Assembly: GCA_018398765.1 (NCBI GenBank)
Contig: JAHBMJ010002665.1
Span: forward strand, 34,864-98,863
DNA from: Chromera velia
Taxonomy: Eukaryota; Sar; Chromeraceae
Reading direction: 5' to 3'
Length of the DNA stretch: 64,000 nt
Below are positions 34,656 to 46,300 of this stretch, piece by piece. The translations under genes were made by a program, and so were the position numbers. Positions within the stretch are counted from its first letter, which is position 1; the number at the start of each line of letters is the position of its first letter. The notes below the pieces were generated by a model. It did not search any database. It saw only the letters and a program-made list of their open reading frames with translations, and was not told the DNA's origin.

Positions 34656-35912
34656 TCAGTCCTCATCTGAGAAATCATCATCACTGAAATCTCCAAGCTG
34701 ATCAAACACCTCAGTGTCCACATCATCTCTCTCCATCTCCTCAAGCCATTCTCTGTGCTGCACAAACACTGTCTCAACTCCACGGTACCAAAAGCAGCCT
34801 TCTGGAGACTGGTTTCCATACAGCTCTGTGGAGTAGACTTGTGCCATATAAATTGCCCCTCGCAGATGACGGGGTTCAATGTGGTCCGCTTCGTCTCCGT
34901 TCTGACGAAAGAGACTGTTGATCACTTCCCAAAGCACGTCTACCCCAAACATCTTCAAGTGTCGGCTCAACGTCTCATCACGCTTCATCTTGTTCTTCAT
35001 CATGCCGAACACCATCTCGATCGGGTTCCACTCCGGACAATGCGGTGGAAGCAGAATAAAAAGAGCACCGATGTCTTCCAATTCCTCTTGGAGCCACCTT
35101 CTCAGAGCACGGTGGGGCCCTGCGTTATCCCAAATGAAAACAGAACGGGGCTGAGGATCATGGGGATCAAACGCATTCATCACTGGGAGCACATCCGCCT
35201 GAAGAAAGTCCTTTAAGAGGTCGGCGTTCACTGTTGTGGATGTGATGTGATGTTGAAGAAGCTCCTGGTCGGTCATTGCTGCAAGCACCATCAAGCCTTG
35301 CTTCGCATCCACAAATCTTTCTTTTGACAGACATCTTGCCCCCTTCAGCGACCATCCGAAGCGGCTCACTCCCTCAGAAACTCTGAATGGAACTTCATCA
35401 AACCAGACAAAGCAGGAAGGGTGAATTCCTCGAACGTTTGCAACGAATGCATCCATTTCTTCCTTCCGTTTCTCCAACGCCATCACCTTCAGCTGCTTTC
35501 GAGTGAAGCCCAGCCGCTTGAAAGCATTCAACAACGTCTGGTCTGTCATCTGCACCCCCAACATCTGCTGCAAGGTGGCGTTGTATCTCGACAAGGTCCA
35601 CCACGGGTTGTCTTCAACGAGTTCACGCACAACATCCAGCTGTGCACCCTGAAGAACTCTGGGTGCCGGTCCCCTCTTCAGCCGGTCCGGAGACCCTGTA
35701 TCCTTCCACCTCTTCACCCAGTTCTCGATGTTCCGCACACCCAGGCACAAAAACACAGCAATCGTCTGGATGGAGGTGCCGTCAATCCACTTTGCAACGG
35801 CGAGACGGCGGATCTCATTCGAAGAATGAATGCCCGCCTCCACACCAAATTGCTCAAGCCGGAGCACCAAAACGAGCAGGAACGCCCAGAACAGAACAGA
35901 TCTCACAGTCAT
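34656..35912 (-). CDS. DDE transposase, IS630/Tc1/mariner superfamily, DD36E type
   Basis: The ATG at 35910-35912 gives 418 residues; the frame is open further upstream but has no ATG there. The first 25 residues are oddly hydrophobic (MTVRSVLFWAFLLVLVLRLE). Residues 27-140 form a helix-turn-helix DNA-binding region (EIRRLAVAKWIDGTSIQTIA, then NIENWVKRWKDTG and a GPAPR linker). The catalytic triad is visible: first Asp in CFVWFDEVPF, second in FIWDNAGPHRA, and Glu in CPEWNPIE, with 36 residues between the second and third. These residues bind the metal ions for cut-and-paste transposition. The C-terminus is acidic. No stop or frameshift interrupts it. The long inverted repeats around it are its presumed substrate. 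Confidence 0.88.
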   Translation of the reverse strand: MTVRSVLFWAFLLVLVLRLEQFGVEAGIHSSNEIRRLAVAKWIDGTSIQTIAVFLCLGVRNIENWVKRWKDTGSPDRLKRGPAPRVLQGAQLDVVRELVEDNPWWTLSRYNATLQQMLGVQMTDQTLLNAFKRLGFTRKQLKVMALEKRKEEMDAFVANVRGIHPSCFVWFDEVPFRVSEGVSRFGWSLKGARCLSKERFVDAKQGLMVLAAMTDQELLQHHITSTTVNADLLKDFLQADVLPVMNAFDPHDPQPRSVFIWDNAGPHRALRRWLQEELEDIGALFILLPPHCPEWNPIEMVFGMMKNKMKRDETLSRHLKMFGVDVLWEVINSLFRQNGDEADHIEPRHLRGAIYMAQVYSTELYGNQSPEGCFWYRGVETVFVQHREWLEEMERDDVDTEVFDQLGDFSDDDFSDED

Positions 35913-36222
35913 CGTGACTCCTATCCAAAAAAACACAGTGCAGAATGATCGATACTGAGAGAAGAAACGAGAAGGATCACCTGAAGAGACAGACTGAAGA
36001 GACAAGTTGAGGAGACGGGCGCTGACAAGCCCGAAAGAAAATGCGGAGAAGCTCCTGTCAATTCTCACACCCAAAGAGTCAGTGCGTACACGGAAGATGT
36101 TCCTATGCACGTAATCATGAAGCTTGTCTGTGCAGCAGAACTGCCCATAAACTTCAAAACAACACAACTCAAGGATGAACCGAAGTGCACTCACGGACCA
36201 ACTTTTGTAATCGAGCACTCAG

Positions 36223-36396
36223 ATTTGTAATCCGCGGTGCGCGCGTGCATCCCGCGCGAAGTTGGGCCCCGGCATGCCGTTTTTGGTCTGTATTGAACAA
36301 TTTGGGCCCAAAAAAATAGCGTTTAAAAATGCATAATTTGTATTTGTAATTTGTACGCCGGGGTCAAAAACGAAAAATTACATTTGATGCGGTATA
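36223..36396 (-). repeat. Right terminal inverted repeat
   Basis: It is the reverse complement of the left end from GGATTACAAAT to TATACCGCATCAAAT, about 174 bp, with insertions relative to the left copy. Confidence 0.8.
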
Positions 36397-37605
36397 GATC
36401 GACGCAAGCTTAGCGTTCGATGTTTATGCGAACTGATGGGTTGGGGCCCAAGACTCTTTGGTGCGCTTTGCCATCCGAGGCATGAAACATAAAATCATAC
36501 TCCGCAACACAACTGTTGTTCCGCTGTACGGCTGATACATACGTTGCATGGGTAAAACAACTGTTGTAACAGTGTTGTTCACGCAGTGTCCTTCTCAGAA
36601 CATCGATCTAATTCATTTGTGAATGTGCACCAGCCTCTTCTCGATATATAGATGACTGTTTGATTGCTGGTATAATCGAATGATCGGCAGATGGTTGGAG
36701 CAGGTACGTGGACAGAGGGCTTCTACGGAAGGCCGGCGATTGATCGAACAATATATAGTACATAAGAAGGGCGCATATATACAGCAAAGAAGAGCGTAGA
36801 TATCTATATGCCGCCGAGGGGGGCCATCGAGGTCCTTTTCTGTCACCCTCAGCCTACACGTTGGACACAGACATGTGGAACAGAGAGACTGCGGGGTCTC
36901 TTGGCTGTTTGTGACGGTCTCTGCCAAGTTGCCAGGATTGTTGCGGCCCTGCATTGCTGTTACCTGGTTGCCAAACCGTTGTTCCAGCAGACAAGTGAAG
37001 CCAGGCAGAGTAGTTGCGTGGGACACAATGCCTGCAGCTGCCCTGTTTCGTGACCATGCAGCATCCTCTCAGATGGACAGGCACATGCTGGAGAGCTCTG
37101 GTTGCATAGTGTCCCTGTTTTCACTCGATTCAGCATTGTCGTGTGCTGTTGTGGCCTGGGTCAGTCGAAAGGGGAGCTCTCTGAGTGCACGCTGGTGAGA
37201 AGGCAGAGGGAAAGTGACGCAAAGTAAATGTCGCTGTCTGGCGTCGAACTGCCACCCAAATTCATTTCNNNNNNNNNNNNNNNNNNNNNNNNNNNNNNNN
37301 NNNNNNNNNNNTCTTTTGCAGAACTCTCTGGAAGTCGCAAAGACTTCTTTTACAGGCTGAGAGCAGCCGTCTACACAGGCTTTTCTACGTTAATTCTTGT
37401 GTGTTGCCGCCTGGATCGTGCATCGCTGCCCCCCTCTCAGTTCTCTTCGGATCCCTTCCCTTTCGCACCTCACTCGGAGCCATGTACAGGAGCACACGGC
37501 AATGGTCGGTTTCCCAACTAACTCCAAGCATGGCTCGAAAAAGGCTTCTGTGTGTCATTTTCTTCGCGTTTGCGCGTTATCGCCAAACAAGAAAACACAG
37601 AAAGG
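36397..37605. other. No recognisable gene; contains a 43-N gap
   Basis: Frames on both strands (for example 36613-37026 minus) have no domains or splice logic. The N run is 37269-37311. Two copies of ACAACTGTTGT lie near 36505 and 36550; the same string occurs inside the small inverted-repeat element at 29.4 kb. Confidence 0.4.
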
Positions 37606-38088
37606 GTAGAAAGAAAGAACGAAAGAAAAAAAGAAAGAAAGAAAATAAAAGAAAAGAAAAGAAAAAAAGAAAGAAAGAAAGAAAAGAAAAAAGAAAAGAA
37701 AAGAAAAAAGGAAAGAAAGAAAGAAAGCAAGCAAGAAAGAAAGAAAGAAAGAAAGAAAGGAAGGAAGGAAGGAAGGAAGGAAGGAAGAAAGAAAGAAAGA
37801 AAGAAAGAAAGCAAGCAAGCAAGCAAGCAAGCAAGAAAGAAAGAAAGAAAGAAAGGAAGGAAGGAAGGAAGGAAGGAAGAAAGAAAGAAAAAAAGAAACC
37901 GAGGAGGGAAGGAAGGAAGGAAGGAAGGAAGGAACGAAGGAAGGAAGGAACGAAGGAAGGAAGGAAGGAAGGAAGGAACGAAGGAAGGAAGGAACGAAGG
38001 AAGGAAGGAAGGAAGGAACGAAGGAAGGAAGGAAGGAAGGAAGGAAGGAACGAAGGAAGAGAGAAAGAAAGAAAAGAAAGAAAGAAAG
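37606..38088 (+). repeat. Polypurine tract of GAAA, GGAA and GCAA tetranucleotides, about 480 bp
   Basis: It has interleaved blocks of (GAAA)n, (GGAA)n and (GCAA)n with occasional CGAA. The plus strand is almost entirely purine. Long charged frames seen in it are artefacts of composition. Mirror-like purine tracts can form triplex DNA (established for H-DNA); effects here are unknown. Confidence 0.9.
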
Positions 38089-39517
38089 TGAATGCAGGGG
38101 CATTGGAGGAATCAAACAGATCTCAAGAGGAGGGGGGTCTTGAGAGAGGAGGGCATGAGGGGGAAACGTCACGACGGCATTTCCTTCTGTCTTGAGTTGC
38201 TCTCTTCTCTCGTTGATTCCTTTCATCGCGATCGAGTGACAGATCTTTCCAACACGTCGATTGCTTCCTATCTGTTTGTCAACATGCAATCTCAAGGCCC
38301 GGGGTTTTGTGATTGGATGTATTCTTCTTTTCTTCCTTGTTTTCCTCCCTACCTCCTTTCTTCCTTCATTCTTTTCTGCCTGCCTGCATGCAATGGCCAT
38401 GCTAAGCCTGCCTGCTGTTGAGAGAGCTCTTCGAATCCGTCGTCTTCAATTAAGTCTCTGCATGAAAAGGTGCATAGTGGGGCAGAGGGGTGCTGATACT
38501 TTCTTATTGTGTTTCAATTGTTTCTTTTTTACGTCAAAAGAATAAATCCCACTGAGGCGGTACCTCCGACCCACTCGATATCCGAAATCAGAATGAGGTT
38601 GCTTTTCTGATTTCCGCACAGATCGATCGGCAGATTAATCCTGCGAAATGCCTGCTTGACTGTCTGTTCAGCTAAAGCTTCTGACAGGCAGCATGAAGTA
38701 GTGAGGAAATGTTATTAGTCGTCTGAACTGCTAGGCGTCGGAAATCGGAAAAAAAAAGCTCGCTTTAACATTTTTTTTTTTGCATTTTTTAAAACATTTT
38801 TTACATATTGGCTGTACAAAGCTATAGTTTATTGGTGTCATAAAACTCAAGTACAAATTTTGTATATGCAAAGGTGGACTTAACCATCAAAAATAATTTG
38901 TGTGTTCGTCTACGCGCTTGAAATAGAACTTCTATCATAAATGTACCAAAAAAAAAGTCTGTACAGCCTTTTTTTAAAATATGCAATGCAACGCCTAGCA
39001 GGCTTGATTCATTGATTGATGTTAAACTTTAGGATAGATAGTAAAAACATGTATGTAGAAAGAGTTATTCCTAAAGGTGTTTGCCCATAAAAATGGTTAT
39101 AATTATTACAGTGTGAATTTGTATGAAGTTGACTGTAAACCTAGTTTTTGCATATTTCAAAATAATTTTTAGATGTGTTTCATACAGTTTTACCCCCCGC
39201 CCCTCTCCCTCCTTTCTCTTAGTACCCTATGTGTTTATCATCATGGCGAGGCATTGTATTAAATCGGCGTCGTGCATATAGATTATTAAAAGAAACAAAG
39301 ACTATAGAACAAAGAAAACTAAAAATACTTTTTTTATTATTGTTTTCTTCTAGGTTTTCTTTAATGAAATTTTTTTATTTGAAATGTTAAAATAAAAAAA
39401 AAGGATCACTTTTCAGCAAAATTTGACCTGTAATGTTAATTAACTCTTTAAATTTCATGTTGTTTGCATATTGTTCTCTCTGGATTTGACCTTTTCATTT
39501 CTATTCTTATCCAGTTA
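38089..39517. other. AT-rich non-coding block
   Basis: From 38530 the DNA is AT-rich with many stops. An inverted pair, CTGCTAGGCGT at 38728-38738 and its reverse complement at 38991-39001, bounds a 274-bp AT-rich segment that may be a miniature element. No gene is seen. Confidence 0.4.
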
Positions 39518-40231
39518 CTACACAGTGGCAGTTAACACCTCTGACGACTTTTTGACGCTCTTGTTAAATTGTTTTTGATCTTTCCTGACGTCTGCTACAA
39601 TCTCCTTCAGGGGGCCCTGGAAAGCAACAGAGAAGAAAAGAGGAATGAGGAATGAAACGCTACTTCGCGCCAAAGCTACACTACAGGAAACAGTGGAATT
39701 GGGAATGCCGTGCATCGATCAAAGATCAGGACAATTTGTAGCAAAGAAATGCGACGATTTCAAAGAGGCAGCATTGAATCAACAATGATGTCGAATAAAT
39801 AGACATCGCACATGGACACTCAGACAGCGAATGACCCTTGACAAAAGAATTAACAGCGAAGCAAATGCAAAGAAGCAGGATCACGTAGAAAGATAGAAAT
39901 AAAAAGATCTGGACCATGTATCTCTTGAACTCCTCGCTCGTATAAGGAAGCCGCAATACTACAACTTGCTATTTTTTTCTATCACATACACAGGCAAACC
40001 ACTGACGTGAAAGCTTTCGTCGCTCTGCAGAGGGCAGAGGACCAGAGGGCACAGGAGAGAGAGGTGCGCAAAGAGCAAAATGCGCAATCAGTGTCTTCGT
40101 CCAGATGAGGTTGTCTCCCGCGGGCAATCCGTAGCTTCATTGACTTCGAGAGACTTACAGTGCACATGGAATGAACATACACGTGTACCGTGCAGGTCAC
40201 CTTGTGGACTCCTTGATGATCTCTCCATGAA

Positions 40232-40281
<50 letters not shown>

Positions 40282-40291
40282 ATGTGTGCGT

Positions 40292-40323
<32 letters not shown>

Positions 40324-40347
40324 GGTCTGTGTCTGTGTGAAAGAAAG

Positions 40348-40393
<46 letters not shown>

Positions 40394-43300
40394 ATCGCTG
40401 AGTAGTTGTTGGGCGTTTCCAAACAAAACGCAACAAACAAAATACGAGAGAGACTACTGATACAACCACCCAAGAAGTCCAAACTATCTCAGCAGGCTCA
40501 GTCTTCATGTTCTTCATACATGAATATGGTATATTCGAGGAGTTGGGATGCAGGACTGTTGACCTACCGGAGTATCAAAGAAGACATTCTTGATCGAATC
40601 CTGCATTCAAGAGAGAGGAGAGAGAAGAAAGTCTGTCCACATGAGTAGCTTGTGAAACAATTGAACGAAAACGGACATGCATGCATTTTGAGTGCGGCTG
40701 GTCCGAGTCCTGTCTCTACACGCCCTGCCCTCATGGACTGAGGCCTGTAAAGATACATGCATGGATGTGTTCATGCCTCCGAAACACAAATCAAGAGCTC
40801 CGCAGATTGTAATGTCAATCGGCATTTCGAAGAGGGAGAGAAGATCGTCAGTCAATGAAGGAAGAAAACAAAAGAGGGAGAGAAGATCGTCAGTCAATGA
40901 AGGAAGAAAGCAAAAGCACATACATGCGTCAGCAGAGCCCCCAGAAGCGAGGAAGGAAAAAAAGAGACGGCATGTTTCGAGCAAATCACCGAAGGATGAG
41001 AGAAACACATTCATTGATCCTCCAGATCCTTTTCTCGCTTCTGTCCTTCCTTATCTCCTTCTTCCCCAACAAATGAAATGAAGGCCACTTTCTCCTTTTC
41101 CAGCTCATCTCTCTCCTTCCCTCTTGACTAAAAAAGAGACGACAAAAGAACCCACCATAACTTTTGTCAGCTGCAGAAAGTCCACAAACAAGAACAGAGG
41201 CACAAACAATCGACAGATCCGATCGCTACCCAGTAATGCAAACCACGGCATTCCAAATTGAAACCCGGAAGACCGCAAATGAGAGTCAAGAAAAGACGGA
41301 GAGAAGGAATGCAGATGGGCGGGCAGGTATGTAGGCGGGGACGATTATTGCAAAGAAACATTGCGACATGCAGGAAGCGGAGTACACGCACAAGGCATAC
41401 AATGAACACACTACGGAAGCTGGCAGGAACAGAAGAAATGAGATATCAAGTCCATTCAGGCCCGGGACGCCTCGATGAAACCATAAATCAGCATTCAGAG
41501 AGAAGCCTCGGTCGCCTCCCTGAATTTCAATCTACCTCGACGAAAGGAAGTAAAGGGAATCAATCGTCCCAGACCAATGTAGACTGACCGCCTCCTGCTG
41601 CGCCTCCTGCAACCCCAAATGCAGACAGACACACAAACACATCGACAGAGAGAGAAGTTGAGGCATGCAGGGAATGTGTGTCAAGTGGACTCCTTGAAAC
41701 CGAGTCGAGCACCTCTTCCGTTCATTCACCTAAGTAAACATCCATCCAAAGCTGGTAAAGGACCCTCAGGAAAACGAGACTTGATGGAGCTCACAGAGAA
41801 AGGCGCACAGACAGACAGACAGACAGACAGAAAAATTGGAATTTGACGTCTGATCCTTCTCACAAGCCCCTCCACCGACCGCGACGTTGACGAGCTGCAA
41901 GGAGAGAAAAGCAGGTCGAGGTGGAGAGTTTGCAAAATCCAAAACAAGGGGATCGAGAAGCAGAAGTGATCATCACATCTGCAAGACGAACCTTGGAGGT
42001 TGACATCAAATCACGGCCAGAGCTGATCGACATGCAAATGGACTTTGGGCACAGACGCTCAGATGATTCGTTCCAGGGAAGTCCATCGATGCAAGGGCAA
42101 TTAATTGCTCTATTCAACGCTTTCGGGGGATCGCTGTTTGATCCCTTCCGGCTGCTCTCCATGTACATTCATTCACTGGATTAGCCAGAGGGCATGAGAG
42201 AGGGTCTGCAGATCCAGAGAAAGCAAACAAGCGGAAAATACAAAAGACGGCTTAATTCTGAGAGAACTTGCAGGAGAGGGTCTTTTTCCTTCCTTCCTCA
42301 CCTTCGCCCTTGCTCTCTCCCGTGCAAGAAGTTCAGGATCGGCCGCGTTCTTCTGCACTCAGTCAGACAGTAAAAGAAGAGCGCAAAGAAAAGAAGAAAA
42401 TACAGAATATACATATCCACCATAGGGTAGGGGAACCACGAAAGGAAGAAAAAGGCCGCCATCTTTCACAGCAAAGTCAGAGAAAGAAAGCAAACGGCGA
42501 AAAGAGGAAGAGAACCACAATATAGACGAGAGAACACAGCCCTCCGTCATTCTCCCGGCTGACCTGGATGTCGTGCATGATCTCTGCGTCGTCTTTGAGG
42601 AGCTGCATTGAGTTCCCGCAGGAGGGGAAAGGAAAACATAATTGGATCGGCCGGCGTCTTGCTTTGAAAAAGAAAAGAAAAGAAATGCAGACTCTACCTC
42701 AGCATCGAGTTTCTGCCATGAAGGCAATCTCTCCATCCATCATCTGTCGCTGTCTGTCTGTCTATTTTCTCTCAGAGCTGCACACCCTTCGAGGCCTCTC
42801 CTCCATTGCAAGGCGTCCTCCCTTTTTCTGTGAAGAGTGGAGCAACAAACCTAAATCAGCAGAACGGCACATCCATGCAAACGGATTTGTAGAGACCATT
42901 AGGGCGGACGAAAACACAGACAAGCAAGAATGCTTCTCTGGACGTACCTCCAAAAGATCGCCCTGTAGAGTGGCAGCCAGAGGAGGATTGGGAACAGACA
43001 GACGGACACACATCGACAAATAGATGATTCATTGTTTTTCAGTTTAAGGGGCCATCAACTTTTTCAAGCGCATTGCTCAATCGACTTCCTTTCTGAATTC
43101 ATCTTTTGCGCGACCTCTTTATCACTGACTACATGTCCGTCAACCCTGCATGTGTTTTTCTTTTGTTCACCTTCCAAGTACCTCATCCGACGCAACAGAC
43201 TGCCATTCTTTTGTAGACCCCGAAACAGACAAACTTGGAAGCAGACTGTAAGAGGCGAGCTGAAAAAAGAAAGGGCACATAACTTTGATAATCCAAGCAA

Positions 43301-46300
43301 GAAAAGAAGACATCTGGAATTTATCCTTCAAACAAAAATGGAAAAGAGAAAGTGCAGATAACAGCTTGCTTCCCTTTCCTTTCCTTCTCTTCCCTTTCTC
43401 TGATTCTTCGAAACCGATGCTGAGTCTTCAAGGGAAGGTTTTCGGGAAGGGAAGGGAAGAGAAGGCATAGAAACCCCGAATAAAGGAAAGGGACAGCACC
43501 GACAGACTTCAATCCTCCCTTCTTGCTGCAGGAAAACAAAAGAAGAAACACAAGAGAGGAGAAAATAAATGAGCGCAGGGAGCAAATTGCAAGAGCATGT
43601 CGAGATCAGGCGAGACGCCACAGAATGATCTATCAGACACTGCGTTGAGATAGCCACAAAGAAAAAATTACGACAGAAATCCGATTGTCTGAAGCAAAAA
43701 CTGCCCACGGTCTGATGTTTGTTTTCTGCTGCATCTCACGAACGTGAACGAAAAAACAGGAGAGACGGCCTGCGTCTTCTCTTTCAAAAGAAAGCTAAAC
43801 ACTGATTCCTATCCACATTCAGGACAAGAAAGACAGAGCTGTGCAATACTTCGGCATTGAAATCGAAAATTGACGAAAAAGAAGACAAAGAAAGAAAAAG
43901 GGCGGACGCACCAGTCGTCGAAGCCCCTTCTGCAGTTCAATGGAGGACACAAAAAGAGGAGAAAGAAGTCATTGTGAAAATCAAAGAAGAAAAAACTGGG
44001 CAATGAAGAGGTTGAAATTACGGAAATGCGGCACGCTGCGTGAAGTCAATTAATTTTCTTGTGGCGACTACAAACGATTGTTTGTTGCATATCGAAGGGT
44101 AAGTAAATCCTGGGTGTGGCCAAAACACTTCGATGCATCAAACTGAAGATTCTGCGTAGAGTGATGGATTGCAAAAAAAAACGACGGGAAAACGGGTGTC
44201 GTCACACGAGTGAGAATAGAAAGACACAAGAAGCGAAGCGTCAGATGGACAGTCGGACCTCGGAACTCAACAGGAGCGAGACGGTTTTCTGCACACATGC
44301 AACCAGACAAAGAGGCAGACAGGCAGACAGACAGGGCAAGGATACCGCTCAGCAAAGGGCCATGTATCGCATCAAGAACTTGACAGATTTGGCTGTCAAT
44401 GCATCACACGCTCACACAATCCAGCTGGTTGCAGGCAGATGGAGATGGACATGAACGTGCCTGTACTGCATTATCAAACAGAAAACTGGCAACCGAGAAA
44501 AAGAAGGAAAGAAGAACAGGACACGCAGAGAAAGAGATTCACAGGCCGACACTTCATGCAGACAGCGATTAAGACCATCTGACGGACGGACCCGAATGAT
44601 TTTGTGCGTGTCTGCAAGCTGCCGTGCTCTCTGCAGACATGCAAAAGTGATCGAAGGATACTTTTACAAGCTTGCTGTCAGGGTAGAAATCAACGCACGG
44701 GTAGTCCTCTCCGCGTTCCCCCAAGCGACTTCTTCTGCTCTGTCCAGCATCGTTGTCCTCCTCCTATACATTCAGGCGTACAGGCGTTTTCTTTCCAGCT
44801 TTGGGGAGGGAAGGCCTTGCAACAAGTGTGCTCTTTCCCCCTCTCCTACATGTCCAGGCACCAAGAAGATCGGAAAGATTCGAAGAAATCTTCCAGCACC
44901 ATGCATCACAGTACTAAAAGAACTGCTGACCAGTTGTTGGCGATTCAGCTGCAGCGAGATCACACGCACACACACACACACACACACCTATGCATACAAG
45001 CACACATGCATTACACACCCAGAATACACATACACATACCCACATCATGTGTTCTTCGTGGAGAAGAAGATCTCTGCACGAGACCAGACCAGCAGACAGA
45101 CTGAAGGCGGCAGAGATTCAAGGACCGCATGGGAGCATGCGGAGCTTGTGTGTGGATCTTTCTTTATGTGGCAATGAGAAAAGTTCGCCTTTTCTCTGTT
45201 CATCAAGCACACTTCCTGCCTCAGAGACAGACCTGCGCGATCTTCTGGTCTTCAGCCTGCAAAAGAGACGGAAGGAGAATGAAGCGGAAGAAGTCGTCAG
45301 ACCAAGCAAAAGTGGAAATTAAACTCAGAGTGAATGTACCGAAACCTGTCTGCTCACGAACCCAACTCGTTTTCGCAATTATTTGTCCCCAAAACATTAA
45401 TTGCAAAGGGCAGTTTTGAAGCAATCACAAGAGGCTCCAGGTAATGTCCTTATGACTTATGGACAAACAACAAAGCCTGTATGAAGACGGAAAAGAAGGG
45501 AATACGCAAGAGTACCTTCGAAGTCTACCACGCCCTTTGCTCATCACTGATTTGCTTCAAACCCTGCTCCCCGCTTCCCTTTCCGCCTCGCCAATTCCCC
45601 TCAAGCCCCCTTCACTTCGCTTATTCTCTGACAGTAGGAAGTGACTGACGGCATTGGATAGTAGCTGCAGCGACAAATTAAGAGGAAAGAAAAGAATACT
45701 GATACTCATACTCCGACTTCAGCTACTGCGACAGGTAGGCAGGAAGGCAGAAAGGCAGGTGGACGGACAGATGGACAGGTGGCAAGACAGACAAACTCCA
45801 CCCGATTTCATTCATTTGCTCTCCTTCACCAAGCAAAGGGCACAAATGGGCACAAACCCAAATGCGCAAAGGACGTGCAATACAGTCGGCAAGACAACCA
45901 GGCAGATTTTTGAATTCCGTGATCAGTCAAGAGTCAATCAAGTCTCTCTGTGACATTCGGAGTTGAGGAGACAAACTGATCACATGCGCAGCAACAATTT
46001 CTTGCCTTCTGCCACGTTTTTGAATCTCCAAAAGTTCTCATGTCCCTTACTTCTGTTCATCTTCTGTTCTGTGTCCCTGTCACCTAACTAGAACCCAGAC
46101 TACAGAACAGACCCCACGCCCGACTTCCAGTGTAACAAAAGACCCGAAGACCTAAACTCCTCCCACCATACGAACTGACCACAGCGCTCTGGAGGGAGCC
46201 AAAAGAAGAGGAGGCAGGGAAAAGGGCAATGAAAATTGTGTTTCTCCTTGTAGGTGCACACTAAATAGACATAAAGAGAGACCTGAAAGAGAGGGCAACC

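Larger units (their letters stand above)
32329..36396. mobile_element. Tc1/mariner-superfamily DNA transposon with long inverted repeats and a second gene
   Basis: The ends share long imperfect inverted repeats: 32329-32492 at left and 36223-36396 at right. They are recognisable by TATACCGCATCAAAT, AATTTTTCG, CAAATTACAAATACA, ACAGACCAAAA and CATGCCGGGGCCCAACTT in the same order. Both outer ends read TA followed by TACCGCATC, consistent with the TA target duplication of this superfamily. Inside are a minus-strand DDE transposase and a convergent plus-strand gene with introns. The element is about 4.07 kb, larger than most of its kind (1-2.5 kb). The transposase frame is intact, so it may be recently active. 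Confidence 0.8.

Noticed and set aside
36613-37026. 137-codon minus-strand frame
   Set aside because: Cysteine-rich but without any ordered finger pattern, and no splice or promoter support.
37401-38400. Long Lys/Glu/Arg and Phe/Leu/Ser frames at the polypurine tract
   Set aside because: They are direct translations of tetranucleotide repeats with no start or splice context.
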